Below are positions 8,751-17,190 of a stretch of DNA of 64,000 nt, in pieces (positions within the stretch are counted from its first letter, which is position 1; the number at the start of each line of letters is the position of its first letter). Position numbers and translations under genes: made by a program. The notes beneath the pieces are model-generated. The model was given only the letters and a program-made list of their open reading frames with translations. It ran no database searches and was not told where the DNA came from. The stretch comes from CANLBN01 sp050633525. Its GTDB lineage: Bacteria > Pseudomonadota > Gammaproteobacteria > Pseudomonadales > Cellvibrionaceae. Location of the stretch: positions 62,001 through 126,000 of the forward strand of contig JBOEGR010000013.1 of the NCBI GenBank assembly GCA_050633525.1, read 5' to 3'.

Positions 8751-10069
8751 TGCTTTTATACAACCTTCTTTTTTATTGCGCCTTACCCATCATATTATTG
8801 CGCCTATTGTGGCGAGGCCTAAAGGCGCCTCAGTATTGGCAGCGTTGGTTAGAACGCTTTGCATATTTCACATTAGATCATCGCTTTAGCTCTTTTAAAA
8901 AGGATAGAGCGAAGAAAACTAGCTCCAAGAAAAAGGTTATTTGGCTACATGCGGTGTCAGTGGGAGAGGTGTTGGCATCAAAAGGATTAGTTGAACAATG
9001 CCTCGCTAGGTATGGTAATCCAATTATAGTATTAACCACAATGACGCCAACGGGTTCGACACAAGTAAAGCGTTTGTTCGGCGAACAGGTTTTTCATATT
9101 TATGCCCCATATGATTATTTCGGTGCTGTCAGCCGTTTTTTAAATAAAATTAAGCCAGATGTTTTTCTTATTATGGAAACGGAAATATGGCCTAATATGG
9201 TTAGCCAGTGCCAGAAAAAGAATATTCCCGTTCTATTGCTTAATGCCCGTTTGTCAGAAAAGTCGTTAAAGCGATACCAAAAATTCCCTCGCTTCTCTTC
9301 TTTTGTTTTTAATAAAATAGACTATATATTTGCGCAGTCAGAAGCAGATAAAAAGCGTTTTATAAAATTAAAAACAGCTAGTAGTGAAGATGTCATTGTA
9401 GTGGGTAATATTAAATCTGATATTGCTATAGATAAAAAAATAAAAAAAATAGCCTCTGATTATAGAGCCCGATTAGAAAAAGATTCCCCCAGAAAAATCA
9501 TTATTGCGGCCAGTACCCACAAGGGCGAAGATGAAATTATTCTGGCTGCTTATAAGGTATTGAAGCCTCGGTTTCCATCGCTGCTATTGATTTTGGTGCC
9601 ACGCCATCCAGAACGTTTTGAATTGGTGGCAGAACTTTGCCAAAAAGAACAATTAAATTGTAGCCGAAAAAGCACGAATGATATCGTTACAGCTCAAGCC
9701 GATGTCTTGCTTGCAGATGCAATGGGTGAACTATTGATGCTTTATGGCGTGAGCGATGTAGCGATTATGGGTGGTACATTCATTGAGCATGGCGGGCATA
9801 ACCCATTGGAGCCAGCGGCGTGGGGTTTGCCTATTGTCAGTGGCAATAGTGATTATAATTTTGCCTTGGTGAGTCAAGAGCTTGAAGATTTGTCAGTGTT
9901 AACGAAGGCGAGTAATAAACACGCTGTCGCTAAGTATGTTGGTGAGCTGCTCGATTCAAAACAACTGCGTGATGATAAACGCGCCAAAGCATTGGCTTAT
10001 ATGGAAAAAAATCGTGGGGCCCTAGCTCGTTTACTAAAAAACATAGAGCCCCATATTCAGAAGAACTGA
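8750..10069 (+). CDS. waaA: 3-deoxy-D-manno-octulosonic acid transferase
   Basis: WaaA (KdtA) adds Kdo to lipid IVA using CMP-Kdo at the inner face of the cytoplasmic membrane. The 439-residue protein has an N-terminal hydrophobic anchor (about 2-22) and the GT-B fold. WLHAVSVGEV (about 67-76) carries the conserved Glu expected to be the catalytic base. ETEIWPN and the C-terminal GGTFIEHGGHNPLEPAAWG (CMP-binding side) are textbook for the family. The true start is the ATG at 8750, which uses the last base of the msbA stop; a TTG one codon earlier is unlikely. It is the last gene of the msbA-waaA unit, followed 34 bp later by the end of convergent tolC. Confidence 0.96.
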   Translation: MLLYNLLFYCALPIILLRLLWRGLKAPQYWQRWLERFAYFTLDHRFSSFKKDRAKKTSSKKKVIWLHAVSVGEVLASKGLVEQCLARYGNPIIVLTTMTPTGSTQVKRLFGEQVFHIYAPYDYFGAVSRFLNKIKPDVFLIMETEIWPNMVSQCQKKNIPVLLLNARLSEKSLKRYQKFPRFSSFVFNKIDYIFAQSEADKKRFIKLKTASSEDVIVVGNIKSDIAIDKKIKKIASDYRARLEKDSPRKIIIAASTHKGEDEIILAAYKVLKPRFPSLLLILVPRHPERFELVAELCQKEQLNCSRKSTNDIVTAQADVLLADAMGELLMLYGVSDVAIMGGTFIEHGGHNPLEPAAWGLPIVSGNSDYNFALVSQELEDLSVLTKASNKHAVAKYVGELLDSKQLRDDKRAKALAYMEKNRGALARLLKNIEPHIQKN

Positions 10070-10103
10070 CGGTGTTTATTGACAAGTAGTTTTTGGTAAA
10101 AAA

Positions 10104-11513
10104 TTAATAAATCACTTCTTCATTTTCTTTCAAAGATTGCTCAAGTTGTTCTAAATCCTTGATGCTGAGCGCTCCAGCAACCTGCTTTAAGCGCAATGTG
10201 CTAATAATATAATTGTATAAAGCATTAAAATAATCTCTTTGCGCCTGAAACAAATTACGTTGAGAATTGACTACGTCAACGATATCGCGTGTGCCTGCCT
10301 CGTAACCTGCTTGCGTTGCTTCTAATGCGCTCTCGTTTGAAACGATAGCTTGCTTGCGTGCTTTAATTTGAGCAATATCGGTTGATACCGTTAGAAATAA
10401 AGAGCGAGTGTCTTGTGTGATAGTACGTTGGTTGAATAAAAAAGTTTCTCGGCTAGCGATTTGATTCTGAGCGGCTTGCCTCTGCTGTGCTGTTAAGTTG
10501 CCACCAGTAAAAATAGGGACACTTAAATTTAGGCTAAAGCTAGTGGTATCACTTTCACTTGAACCGCCACCAGAACCTGTATTGGCGCCAGATTGATCAG
10601 AATCAGAGTTCCCATAGCTAATAGAACCATTTAAGGTTGGGTAGCGATTGGCTTTAATCGCCTTTGCATTATAAGTGGCTACATCAGCATTTAATTTGCT
10701 AACCTGTAGAGCAAGGTTATTTTTATTGGCAGCGTCTATCCATGCTTGTTTATCATTAGGCTCTGGGTAGGACGCACTAAACCCGTTTTTTAGTGGGGCG
10801 ATACTGTTGTGATTTTTTGCCGTTAATATAGTGAGTGCGTCTAAGCTAATGCCAACATTAACTTGGGCTGACAGGCGGTTAGCCACAGTGTTATCGTAAG
10901 CGGCTTGAGCCTCGTATACATCGTTAATTGAAATTAAGCCTACCTCATAACGTTGTCGTGTTTGCTCCAGTTGTGTAGAAAGCGCTTTTTCTTCGGCCTG
11001 AGAGGTTCGCAGCTGATCAATTGCTCTAAGTACATCAAAGTAGGCTTCTGCACTACGAATAATGAGCGATTGTTGATCGGCTGCGAGTTGTACTTCAGCT
11101 GCTGTAGTTTGTAGTTTGCTACTCTTGTAATTATTGAATGCATTAAAATCAATTAGTGCCTGTGTGAGTTCTACCGAGTAAGACGTAGTTTCAGTATCTG
11201 ACTCTCCATCCGAGTCAGGGTTGGATGAATCCGTTTCAGTATTGGTATCACTATAGCTAGCGCCACCGACAATTTGTGGTAGCAGAGCACTCCGACCAAT
11301 GTTAACAGCCTCTTTATCTGCGTTGTAGGTCGCTAAATTAGCTTGATATTGATGGTCGTTTTTCGTGGCTAGTTCGTACACCTCAAGAAGCGAATCAGCG
11401 GAAGCCGTTGTATGTAGTAACCCTAAGCTGAATAGGGTAATAGGTAATGCTGTGAGTGAATGAATCAGAGGCCTATCGGCAGAAAAAAAAGAGAATATGC
11501 GCTGAGTGTTCAT
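10104..11513 (-). CDS. tolC: Outer membrane efflux channel TolC
   Basis: TolC family outer-membrane channel for tripartite efflux and type I secretion. The 469-residue product has a signal peptide ending near TTASA|DS (about 39-40), then the duplicated beta-barrel/alpha-helical OEP repeats. YEVGLISINDVYEAQ (first half) and YEAGTRDIVDVVNSQ (second half) are the matching repeat segments of the family. It is divergent from nudF, the same arrangement as in E. coli, where tolC faces nudF-yqiB-cpdA-yqiA-parE. Ser, Gly and Asp-rich stretches near residues 95-105 and 300-315 fit the external loops. Partner pump genes are not in the window. Confidence 0.95.
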   Translation of the reverse strand: MNTQRIFSFFSADRPLIHSLTALPITLFSLGLLHTTASADSLLEVYELATKNDHQYQANLATYNADKEAVNIGRSALLPQIVGGASYSDTNTETDSSNPDSDGESDTETTSYSVELTQALIDFNAFNNYKSSKLQTTAAEVQLAADQQSLIIRSAEAYFDVLRAIDQLRTSQAEEKALSTQLEQTRQRYEVGLISINDVYEAQAAYDNTVANRLSAQVNVGISLDALTILTAKNHNSIAPLKNGFSASYPEPNDKQAWIDAANKNNLALQVSKLNADVATYNAKAIKANRYPTLNGSISYGNSDSDQSGANTGSGGGSSESDTTSFSLNLSVPIFTGGNLTAQQRQAAQNQIASRETFLFNQRTITQDTRSLFLTVSTDIAQIKARKQAIVSNESALEATQAGYEAGTRDIVDVVNSQRNLFQAQRDYFNALYNYIISTLRLKQVAGALSIKDLEQLEQSLKENEEVIY

Positions 11514-11706
11514 AATTATCCGTATGAGTTGCTACAATCAATCATTATTAGCTAAGCCTTAGTGTAACTTCTTACGAAATGGGCGTCGATAGTGGATTCT
11601 GTCAATTAACAAAGCCTTAGTTATAGGGCTTGTTGAACGCTGTGACTTTTATCTCAATATTGCGTTCGGCTAATCTACCGTCACAGATTTATTAAGGGTT
11701 TATTTT

Positions 11707-12366
11707 ATGTCATTAAATGATGACGATAATGTTTCAGGCGATACTTTTTCTTCTCAAGATGTCAAAGTCGAGAGCCGCGAGTTCGTCTATACCGGTTTTT
11801 TCAAAATGGAAAAGTTGGCTTTAAAACATCGGCTTTTCGAAGGCGGTTGGACCGATACTATTCATCGGGAGCTTTTTGTGCGAGGTCAAGCAGTGGCAGC
11901 GGTGATGTACGATCCGTTTAATAAATTGATTGGTTTAATCGAACAATTTCGAGTGGGCGCTATTGGTCTAAGCCCAAGCCCTTGGTTGTGTGAGGTGGTG
12001 GCTGGCATGACCGAAGAGGGGGAAGAGCCCCAAGATGTTATTCTACGAGAGCTGCAGGAAGAAGCGGCTATGACACCACAGGAGCTTATCCCTATTTGCG
12101 ATTACTTTTCTAGTCCCGGCGGTACAGATGAATCGCTGAGCTTGTTTTGTGCTATAGGTGATCTGAGCCACCTGGGCGGTATTCATGGTCTTAAAGAAGA
12201 AAACGAAGATATAAAAGTGCTCGTTTTACCTGAAAAACAGGTTTTTGACGAGCTCTATACCGGGCGCTATAACAATGCGGCTACTTTAATTTGCCTGCAA
12301 TGGCTGCAGTTGCATCGACTAGATATCCTGAGCCAGTACGCAGAGAGCGCTAATGCTGCGACATAA
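11707..12366 (+). CDS. nudF: ADP-ribose pyrophosphatase NudF
   Basis: Nudix hydrolase splitting ADP-ribose to AMP and ribose-5-phosphate in the cytoplasm. The 219-residue protein (E. coli 209) carries the Nudix box from about residue 100: GMTEEGEEPQDVILRELQEE, with the metal-binding REL-QEE core intact. The Gly normally closing the box (REUXEEXGU) is Ala here. The NudF-specific SSPGGTDESLSLF region downstream is present. The start at 11707 follows TAAGGG. It heads nudF-yqiB-cpdA-yqiA-parE and overlaps yqiB by 14 nt. Confidence 0.94.
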   Translation: MSLNDDDNVSGDTFSSQDVKVESREFVYTGFFKMEKLALKHRLFEGGWTDTIHRELFVRGQAVAAVMYDPFNKLIGLIEQFRVGAIGLSPSPWLCEVVAGMTEEGEEPQDVILRELQEEAAMTPQELIPICDYFSSPGGTDESLSLFCAIGDLSHLGGIHGLKEENEDIKVLVLPEKQVFDELYTGRYNNAATLICLQWLQLHRLDILSQYAESANAAT

Positions 12367-12997
12367 AAAACGATATGTCGTTAATTTTCCCGCACACCTT
12401 GCCGATTGCGAATTCAATTATCGTCGCCTGCAACGTCTAATGCCCGGTTGGCGCAGTGGCTTGCATGTGGGTAGGAAGGGTGTCGCGAGCAAGGATAATA
12501 CTGATACCGATGTTGGTGCCGATGTTCGTAATAACAGTGGCTGGCGTTATATTGTCGGCCACCATAAAAATAGTGAGATGGCGGTAGTACTGGATGTATC
12601 TGAGGTGGCAAGGTATACGACAAGCGTGAATATTGCGGTCCATTCACGCTTACAAAACCAAATGTCTTGGAGTCATTATTTGCGTTACACTCCCCAAAAC
12701 AAAAAGCCAGTATTGCTTAAACCGCAAATACCCATGGCAGATATTCAGGGAAGCGTTACAATGCTATTAAATAGGTTTAAATCCTATTCATTTGAGGTTC
12801 GCTTATATCACGATGCCAGCGTTGCTGAGGTGATTGCTTGGGAAGGTAACCGACGCTTTAAGGCTCGCCACGAATACCCTAATCCGCGTATGTATCATTC
12901 AGATGAAAAAGCCCAATTAAATCGTTTTTTGGGTGAATTACTTGAGCTCTGCTTAACACAAGGGCGTATTTTGGACGATGTTACCATTACAATCTAA
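12353..12997 (+). CDS. yqiB: DUF1249 protein YqiB
   Basis: DUF1249 family protein of unknown biochemical function, conserved between nudF and cpdA in gammaproteobacteria. The C-terminal signature YHSDEKAQLNRFLGELLELCL (about 183-203) and the central IPMADIQGSVTML and ARHEYPNPRMYH segments identify it. At 214 residues it is longer than E. coli YqiB (about 140); the extra length lies in the first half, between the N-terminal YRRLQRLMPGW and the central domain, and includes an Asp/Asn-rich stretch (about 45-60). It overlaps the nudF end by 14 nt, so translation is coupled. Confidence 0.9.
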   Translation: MLRHKKRYVVNFPAHLADCEFNYRRLQRLMPGWRSGLHVGRKGVASKDNTDTDVGADVRNNSGWRYIVGHHKNSEMAVVLDVSEVARYTTSVNIAVHSRLQNQMSWSHYLRYTPQNKKPVLLKPQIPMADIQGSVTMLLNRFKSYSFEVRLYHDASVAEVIAWEGNRRFKARHEYPNPRMYHSDEKAQLNRFLGELLELCLTQGRILDDVTITI

Positions 12998-13050
12998 AGT
13001 TTTAGACGTGGGTCATTGAGCTCTGAGTAAAGAATAGCGATAATCGCGAT

Positions 13051-13830
13051 ATGATAAAACTTGTACAAATCACTGACAGCCACCTTGGTATTAATCATGG
13101 AGACCCTCTGTTGTCCATGAATCCAGATGAAAGTTTGGTGGATGTGCTTAATTTGATCAATACGCAACAAGCAGAAATTGACTTGATTTTAGCAACAGGT
13201 GATATTGCTAACGATTCTAGCTTGTCTGCCTACCAACGCTTTTATACGACAGTCTCAGATCACTTGCTTGCCCCCATGGTGTGGTTGCCAGGTAATCATG
13301 ATGATCACGATATGATGGAAGCGATTTTACCCGACTCAAAGCACCAACTTATTGTGTTTGATTCTTGGGCGATTCTGTTATTGGATTCGCATGTTCCGGG
13401 CGAGATACACGGTAATTTTTCTCAGTCAGAGTTAGACTTCTTGGCTCAATCACTGTCTTCGCATCTGGATAAATATATTCTGATTAGCTTTCATCATCAG
13501 CCGGTTCCTATCGGCAGTCAGTGGATGGATCGCTATATTGTGCAAAATGCCCATTCTTTTTGGGAGGTTATTAGCCCTTACTCTAATGTAAAGGGTGTGC
13601 TTTGGGGGCATGTGCATCAAGAGTTTAGCGAGTCGCACAACGATATCCATTTATTGTCTACTCCCTCCACTTGTATACAATTCGCACCAAATCAGGATGA
13701 CTTTATGGTCGAAGATACCATGCCAGGCTATCGCTGGTTAGAGCTCCACGATGATGGTGTGATAAAAACGGGAGTGGAGAGAGTTGTTGATAAAGACTAC
13801 GGTATTGATTTTGATTCTCGAGGCTATTAG
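13051..13830 (+). CDS. cpdA: 3',5'-cyclic AMP phosphodiesterase CpdA
   Basis: Calcineurin-like phosphodiesterase lowering cytoplasmic cAMP. The 259 residues show the ordered metal motifs: ITDSHLG (D8, H10), ATGDIAND (about 48-55), PGNHDDH (about 79-85), SFHHQPVP (about 148-155) and GHVHQE (about 189-194). It lies in the conserved nudF-yqiB-cpdA-yqiA-parE block. CRP-like operators occur elsewhere in the window (30230 and 55123), so cAMP control is relevant to this genome. About 160 bp separate it from yqiA, enough for another promoter. Confidence 0.94.
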   Translation: MIKLVQITDSHLGINHGDPLLSMNPDESLVDVLNLINTQQAEIDLILATGDIANDSSLSAYQRFYTTVSDHLLAPMVWLPGNHDDHDMMEAILPDSKHQLIVFDSWAILLLDSHVPGEIHGNFSQSELDFLAQSLSSHLDKYILISFHHQPVPIGSQWMDRYIVQNAHSFWEVISPYSNVKGVLWGHVHQEFSESHNDIHLLSTPSTCIQFAPNQDDFMVEDTMPGYRWLELHDDGVIKTGVERVVDKDYGIDFDSRGY

Positions 13831-13992
13831 TGATAGTGAGTTGATAGGATAGTAGTTACTGCAAGGTATATTGATTGATCTCATGTATCGATCATCTATT
13901 TTATTTTTCGCCTCGCTTATACAAGGTTTGCAATATTATTGATCACAACACCGCCTACTAACAAACGCGCCCCGAAAGACATAGTTTAAACA

Positions 13993-14565
13993 ATGCTGAC
14001 CCTACTTTATATACACGGATTTTTAAGTTCTCCTCGTTCTCATAAAGCCCAACAAATAAAAGAATACTGTCAGCAGCGCTACCCGAATGTCGACTATATT
14101 TGCCCTCAATTACCGCCTTACCCAGATGAATGCGCTGAGCAGCTAGAGGCTTTGGTTCAATCCTCACGTAAGCCACTATGTCTTATTGGTAGTTCAATGG
14201 GCGGTTTTTGGGCAACTTGGTTGTCTGAACGTTATGGCGCTAAAGCCGTGTTGGTTAATCCGGCGGTGGATGTCATCGATTTGATGCCGAAATATGTTAA
14301 TGTGCCTCTTAAAAATTATCATCATAATGAAACCTATCAGCTGCAAGACAAGCACCTAGATCAGCTGAAGTGTTATCAGGTAAAAGGCCTGAAAAATAAG
14401 TCGAATTATTGGCTTATGGCCCAAGAGGGCGATGAGACTTTAGATTATCAATTGGCCGTTAAAAAATATGAAGGATGTAAGCAAACGATAGAGCCCAATG
14501 GTGATCATGGTTTCCAACATTTTGAACGTTTTTTCGACGACATATTTTATTTTTTCAATAAATAA
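13993..14565 (+). CDS. yqiA: Esterase YqiA
   Basis: Alpha/beta-hydrolase of the YqiA family (UPF0227-like), known as an esterase on short acyl chains; the natural substrate is unclear. It has YIHGFLSSPRSHKA (about 6-19, oxyanion side), the nucleophile elbow GSSMGGFWAT (about 66-75) and the final catalytic His in PNGDHGFQHF (about 172-181). The acid residue is likely in the EGDETLDY segment. The 190-residue length matches E. coli (193). It precedes parE by 33 bp, the conserved order in gammaproteobacteria. Confidence 0.92.
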   Translation: MLTLLYIHGFLSSPRSHKAQQIKEYCQQRYPNVDYICPQLPPYPDECAEQLEALVQSSRKPLCLIGSSMGGFWATWLSERYGAKAVLVNPAVDVIDLMPKYVNVPLKNYHHNETYQLQDKHLDQLKCYQVKGLKNKSNYWLMAQEGDETLDYQLAVKKYEGCKQTIEPNGDHGFQHFERFFDDIFYFFNK

Positions 14566-14598
14566 CATTACTATAAAAGAGAGTATTAATTTTTAATA

Positions 14599-16485
14599 AT
14601 GAGTAATTATTCAGCAGAAGACATTGAAGTTTTAACGGGCCTAGATCCGGTAAAAAAACGCCCCGGCATGTATACCGAAACGACACGCCCTAATCACCTT
14701 GCTCAAGAAGTCATTGATAATAGTGTCGATGAAGCGCTAGCAGGTCATGCTAGTAGCATTGAAGTTGTTTTGCATAAAGATCATTCCATTACTATTAGTG
14801 ATGATGGTCGTGGCATGCCTGTTGATCTTCATCCTGAGCAAAAAAAGCCGGGTGTTGAAGTCATTCTGTCGACCCTTCATGCAGGGGGGAAATTCTCTAA
14901 TAAAAATTACCAGTTCTCTGGTGGATTGCACGGTGTTGGTATTAGTGTTGTTAATGCCCTATCAAAGAAGCTTGTTGTAACAATTAAGCGTGATGGTGTT
15001 GTGTATGAAATTGGTTTTGCCGATGGTGAGCTTAAGAAAAAATTAAAAGAGATTGATACTTGCGGTAAACGTAATACCGGTACCGCAGTGCATTTTGTTC
15101 CCGATGCCGGTTATTTTGATTCTCATAAGTTTTCAGTGACCAGATTGCGCCATGTCTTGAGAGCAAAGGCGGTATTGTGTCCGGGTTTAAAAGTCACGTT
15201 TAAGGATGAGCAGTCGAAAGAAGTTGATGAATGGCATTATGAGGATGGCTTAAAAGATTATTTGCTTAGTGCAACTCAAGGCTGGGACTCTCTTCCCAAA
15301 GATCCTTTTACGGGTAGCTTTTCCGGTACCAATGAAGGTGTTGACTGGGCTTTGCAATGGTTGCCAGAGGGAGGCGAATTAACCCAAGAAAGTTATGTAA
15401 ATTTGATCCCAACCGCTCAAGGCGGTACGCATGTGAACGGTTTTAGAACGGGTTTGTTGGATGCGATGCGCGAGTACTGTGAATTTAGAAATTTACTGCC
15501 GCGCGGTATTAAGTTAGCCCCGGATGATATCTGGACAAACTGCTGTTATATTTTAAGTTCTAAATTAGCTGATCCACAATTTTCTGGTCAAACTAAAGAG
15601 CGTTTGTCATCAAGAGAAGCGGCAGCATTTGTTTCTGGTGTTGTTAAAGATAGTTTTAGTTTGTGGCTAAATCAACATACAGAAGAAGGCGATGCCTTAG
15701 CTGATTTTTGTATTGGTAATGCACAAAAACGTGTTCGCAGTAGTAAAAAAATTGCGCGTAAAAAAATTACACAAGGCCCCGCTTTGCCCGGTAAATTAGC
15801 AGACTGCTCTAGCGCAGAGCCTGAGCGTTCAGAAATCTTTTTGGTTGAGGGTGATTCAGCTGGCGGTTCAGCAAAGCAGGCTCGCGACAGAGAGTTTCAA
15901 GCAATCATGCCGCTGCGAGGAAAAATTTTAAATACTTGGGAAGTCGATAGTGCGGAAATCTTGGCGAGCCAGGAGGTGCACGATATTTCGGTTGCCTTGG
16001 GTATTGATCCCGCTGTCGATAACTTAGAGAAGTTGCGCTATCACAAAGTGTGTATTCTTGCAGATGCGGATTCAGACGGCTTGCATATTGCCACACTACT
16101 GTGCGCTTTATTTTTGCGTCACTTTCCTGCATTGGTAAAAAATGGTCATGTCTATGTGGCGATGCCACCGCTTTTTCGTATCGATATTGGTAATGATGTT
16201 TATTACGCCTTGGATGAAAGTGAAAGGCAGGGCATAGAAGATCGCATTGCAGCTGAAAAGAAAAAAGGAAAAGTAAATGTTCAGCGATTTAAAGGTTTGG
16301 GCGAAATGAATCCTTTACAGCTTCGCGAGACGACAATGAACCCAGATACTCGACGTTTGGTACAGCTTACCTTGGATGCCGACGATAATGCTCATCAGAT
16401 ATTTGATATGTTGCTGGCAAAGAAGCGAGCGGCTGATCGTAAAGAGTGGCTTGAAAAAAGCGGTAACTTGGCTGATATTGTTTAG
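14599..16485 (+). CDS. parE: DNA topoisomerase IV subunit B
   Basis: ATPase subunit of topoisomerase IV, which unlinks daughter chromosomes. The 628 residues (E. coli 630) show the GHKL ATP site: EVIDNSVDEALAG (about 38-50), DDGRGMPVD (about 72-80) and GGLHGVGISVVNALS (about 113-127). The TOPRIM domain has FLVEGDSAGGSAKQARDR (about 414-431) and DADSDGLHIA (about 492-501). The ending LAKKRAADRKEWLEKSGN is typical. The start at 14599 follows AGAGAG. ParC is not in the window. Confidence 0.97.
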   Translation: MSNYSAEDIEVLTGLDPVKKRPGMYTETTRPNHLAQEVIDNSVDEALAGHASSIEVVLHKDHSITISDDGRGMPVDLHPEQKKPGVEVILSTLHAGGKFSNKNYQFSGGLHGVGISVVNALSKKLVVTIKRDGVVYEIGFADGELKKKLKEIDTCGKRNTGTAVHFVPDAGYFDSHKFSVTRLRHVLRAKAVLCPGLKVTFKDEQSKEVDEWHYEDGLKDYLLSATQGWDSLPKDPFTGSFSGTNEGVDWALQWLPEGGELTQESYVNLIPTAQGGTHVNGFRTGLLDAMREYCEFRNLLPRGIKLAPDDIWTNCCYILSSKLADPQFSGQTKERLSSREAAAFVSGVVKDSFSLWLNQHTEEGDALADFCIGNAQKRVRSSKKIARKKITQGPALPGKLADCSSAEPERSEIFLVEGDSAGGSAKQARDREFQAIMPLRGKILNTWEVDSAEILASQEVHDISVALGIDPAVDNLEKLRYHKVCILADADSDGLHIATLLCALFLRHFPALVKNGHVYVAMPPLFRIDIGNDVYYALDESERQGIEDRIAAEKKKGKVNVQRFKGLGEMNPLQLRETTMNPDTRRLVQLTLDADDNAHQIFDMLLAKKRAADRKEWLEKSGNLADIV

Positions 16486-16502
16486 AGAGCTTGTTTTGTA
16501 TG

Positions 16503-16538
16503 GCTATTTCTTTTTTCGTTTTCCGTAAAAGAAATAGC
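16503..16538. terminator. 12-bp AT-rich inverted repeat after parE
   Basis: A perfect 12-bp inverted repeat (GCTATTTCTTTT and its complement, 12-nt loop) starts 17 bp after the parE stop and covers the last codons of the convergent rhomboid gene. The A/T-rich arms give U or A tracts in both directions. It may act as a weak bidirectional terminator; it also explains the Lys-rich tail of the rhomboid protein. Confidence 0.4.
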
Positions 16539-17061
16539 TGTATAGCATACCTGCCATTGCTCCAAAAATATGGCTCTCAAAGCTAATGCTTGCTGAGGGT
16601 AGTACTCCAAAAACCATGCTGCCATAAAATAGTATGGCAATAATACTAATAAAAATTGATTTAATGGTTCTTTCAATAATGCCATTAATAGTAATGAAGC
16701 CCCAGTAGCCAAATATAACCCCACTTAAACCAACGTGGTAAGAGGGGCGCGCAAATAGCCAAGTTAAAACGCCGCCAAGAATAATGACAAAAACGGTTAA
16801 TCTAAGTAGCTGGCTGACATTCTGCTTGTCGTAGAGCGACACTAGCCAGCCAAGTGTTAGGAACGCAAAGGTGTTATTGCTCAAGTGGGCAAAGTCACTG
16901 TGCAAAAAAGGTGTTGTGATAATGCCCGTCAGCCCAGTTAGGTCTCTGGGGTATAGCCCAAAATGATTAAGCTGGTAGCTGAGTACCCAATTGACAATCG
17001 ATACCGCCCAGATGCTCAGGCTTATTGCAATTAGGGTGTTTTTGGATAGCGTGTTTGTCAT
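16504..17061 (-). CDS. Rhomboid family intramembrane serine protease
   Basis: Small rhomboid protease of 185 residues with six predicted transmembrane helices, cleaving substrate helices in the inner membrane. The L1/TM2 region has FLHSDFAHLSNNTFAF (about 52-67), the catalytic Ser is in GLSGVIFGYW (about 112-121), and the catalytic His is in FESHIFGAMAG near the C-terminus. The tail ends in GKRKKK. The ATG at 17061 gives a family-like start; the frame stays open further upstream across two N bases, but that part is control DNA. It is divergent from the DUF2170-PspA operon and shares its control region, which holds three TTACATGTAA boxes, so a role in the same membrane-stress system is likely but inferred. 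Confidence 0.9.
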   Translation of the reverse strand: MTNTLSKNTLIAISLSIWAVSIVNWVLSYQLNHFGLYPRDLTGLTGIITTPFLHSDFAHLSNNTFAFLTLGWLVSLYDKQNVSQLLRLTVFVIILGGVLTWLFARPSYHVGLSGVIFGYWGFITINGIIERTIKSIFISIIAILFYGSMVFGVLPSASISFESHIFGAMAGMLYSYFFYGKRKKK

Positions 17062-17069
17062 ATGGGTCT

Positions 17070-17071
17070 NN
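17070..17071. other. Two undetermined bases (assembly join or ambiguity)
   Basis: NN occurs 9 bp upstream of the rhomboid start. It falls in its 5' leader, so the local spacing and any missing bases are uncertain. Coding frames on both sides are intact. Confidence 0.95.
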
Positions 17072-17101
17072 TTATCGTACCTGCTGTGTTCGAATGCCAA
17101 T

Positions 17102-17107
17102 ATTATA
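17102..17107 (-). promoter_or_regulatory. -10 box candidate for the rhomboid gene
   Basis: TATAAT on the minus strand at 17107-17102, about 40 bp before the rhomboid ATG. No consensus -35 lies 17 bp upstream. TTACATGTAA box 1 (17117-17126) falls between the expected -35 and -10, so a protein bound there could control this promoter. Confidence 0.45.
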
Positions 17108-17116
17108 CATATATAA

Positions 17117-17172
17117 TTACATGTAATAGTTTTATTTATTACATGTGATATCGTTTGACATGTTACATGTAA
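17117..17172. promoter_or_regulatory. Three TTACATGTAA palindromes (operator array)
   Basis: Exact palindrome TTACATGTAA at 17117-17126 and 17163-17172, and a one-mismatch copy TTACATGTGA at 17139-17148. Start-to-start spacing is 22 and 24 bp, about two helical turns. Outer bases extend boxes 1 and 2 to ATTACATGTRAT. A weaker copy TGACATGTTA (17156-17165) overlaps box 3. Box 3 lies inside the spacer of the PspA-operon promoter. This is the pattern of a repressor array in a divergent promoter region; the regulator is not known. Confidence 0.7.
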
Positions 17173-17183
17173 TAAAATATAGT
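17155..17183 (+). promoter_or_regulatory. Strong sigma-70 promoter of the DUF2170-PspA operon
   Basis: TTGACA at 17155-17160, exactly 17 bp, then TATAGT at 17178-17183. The expected start of transcription (7-8 nt after the -10) is 17190-17191, which is the A of the first ATG. No Shine-Dalgarno precedes that ATG, so the first gene may be read from a leaderless mRNA. Operator box 3 occupies the spacer. Confidence 0.7.
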
Positions 17184-17190
17184 ATCTCCC

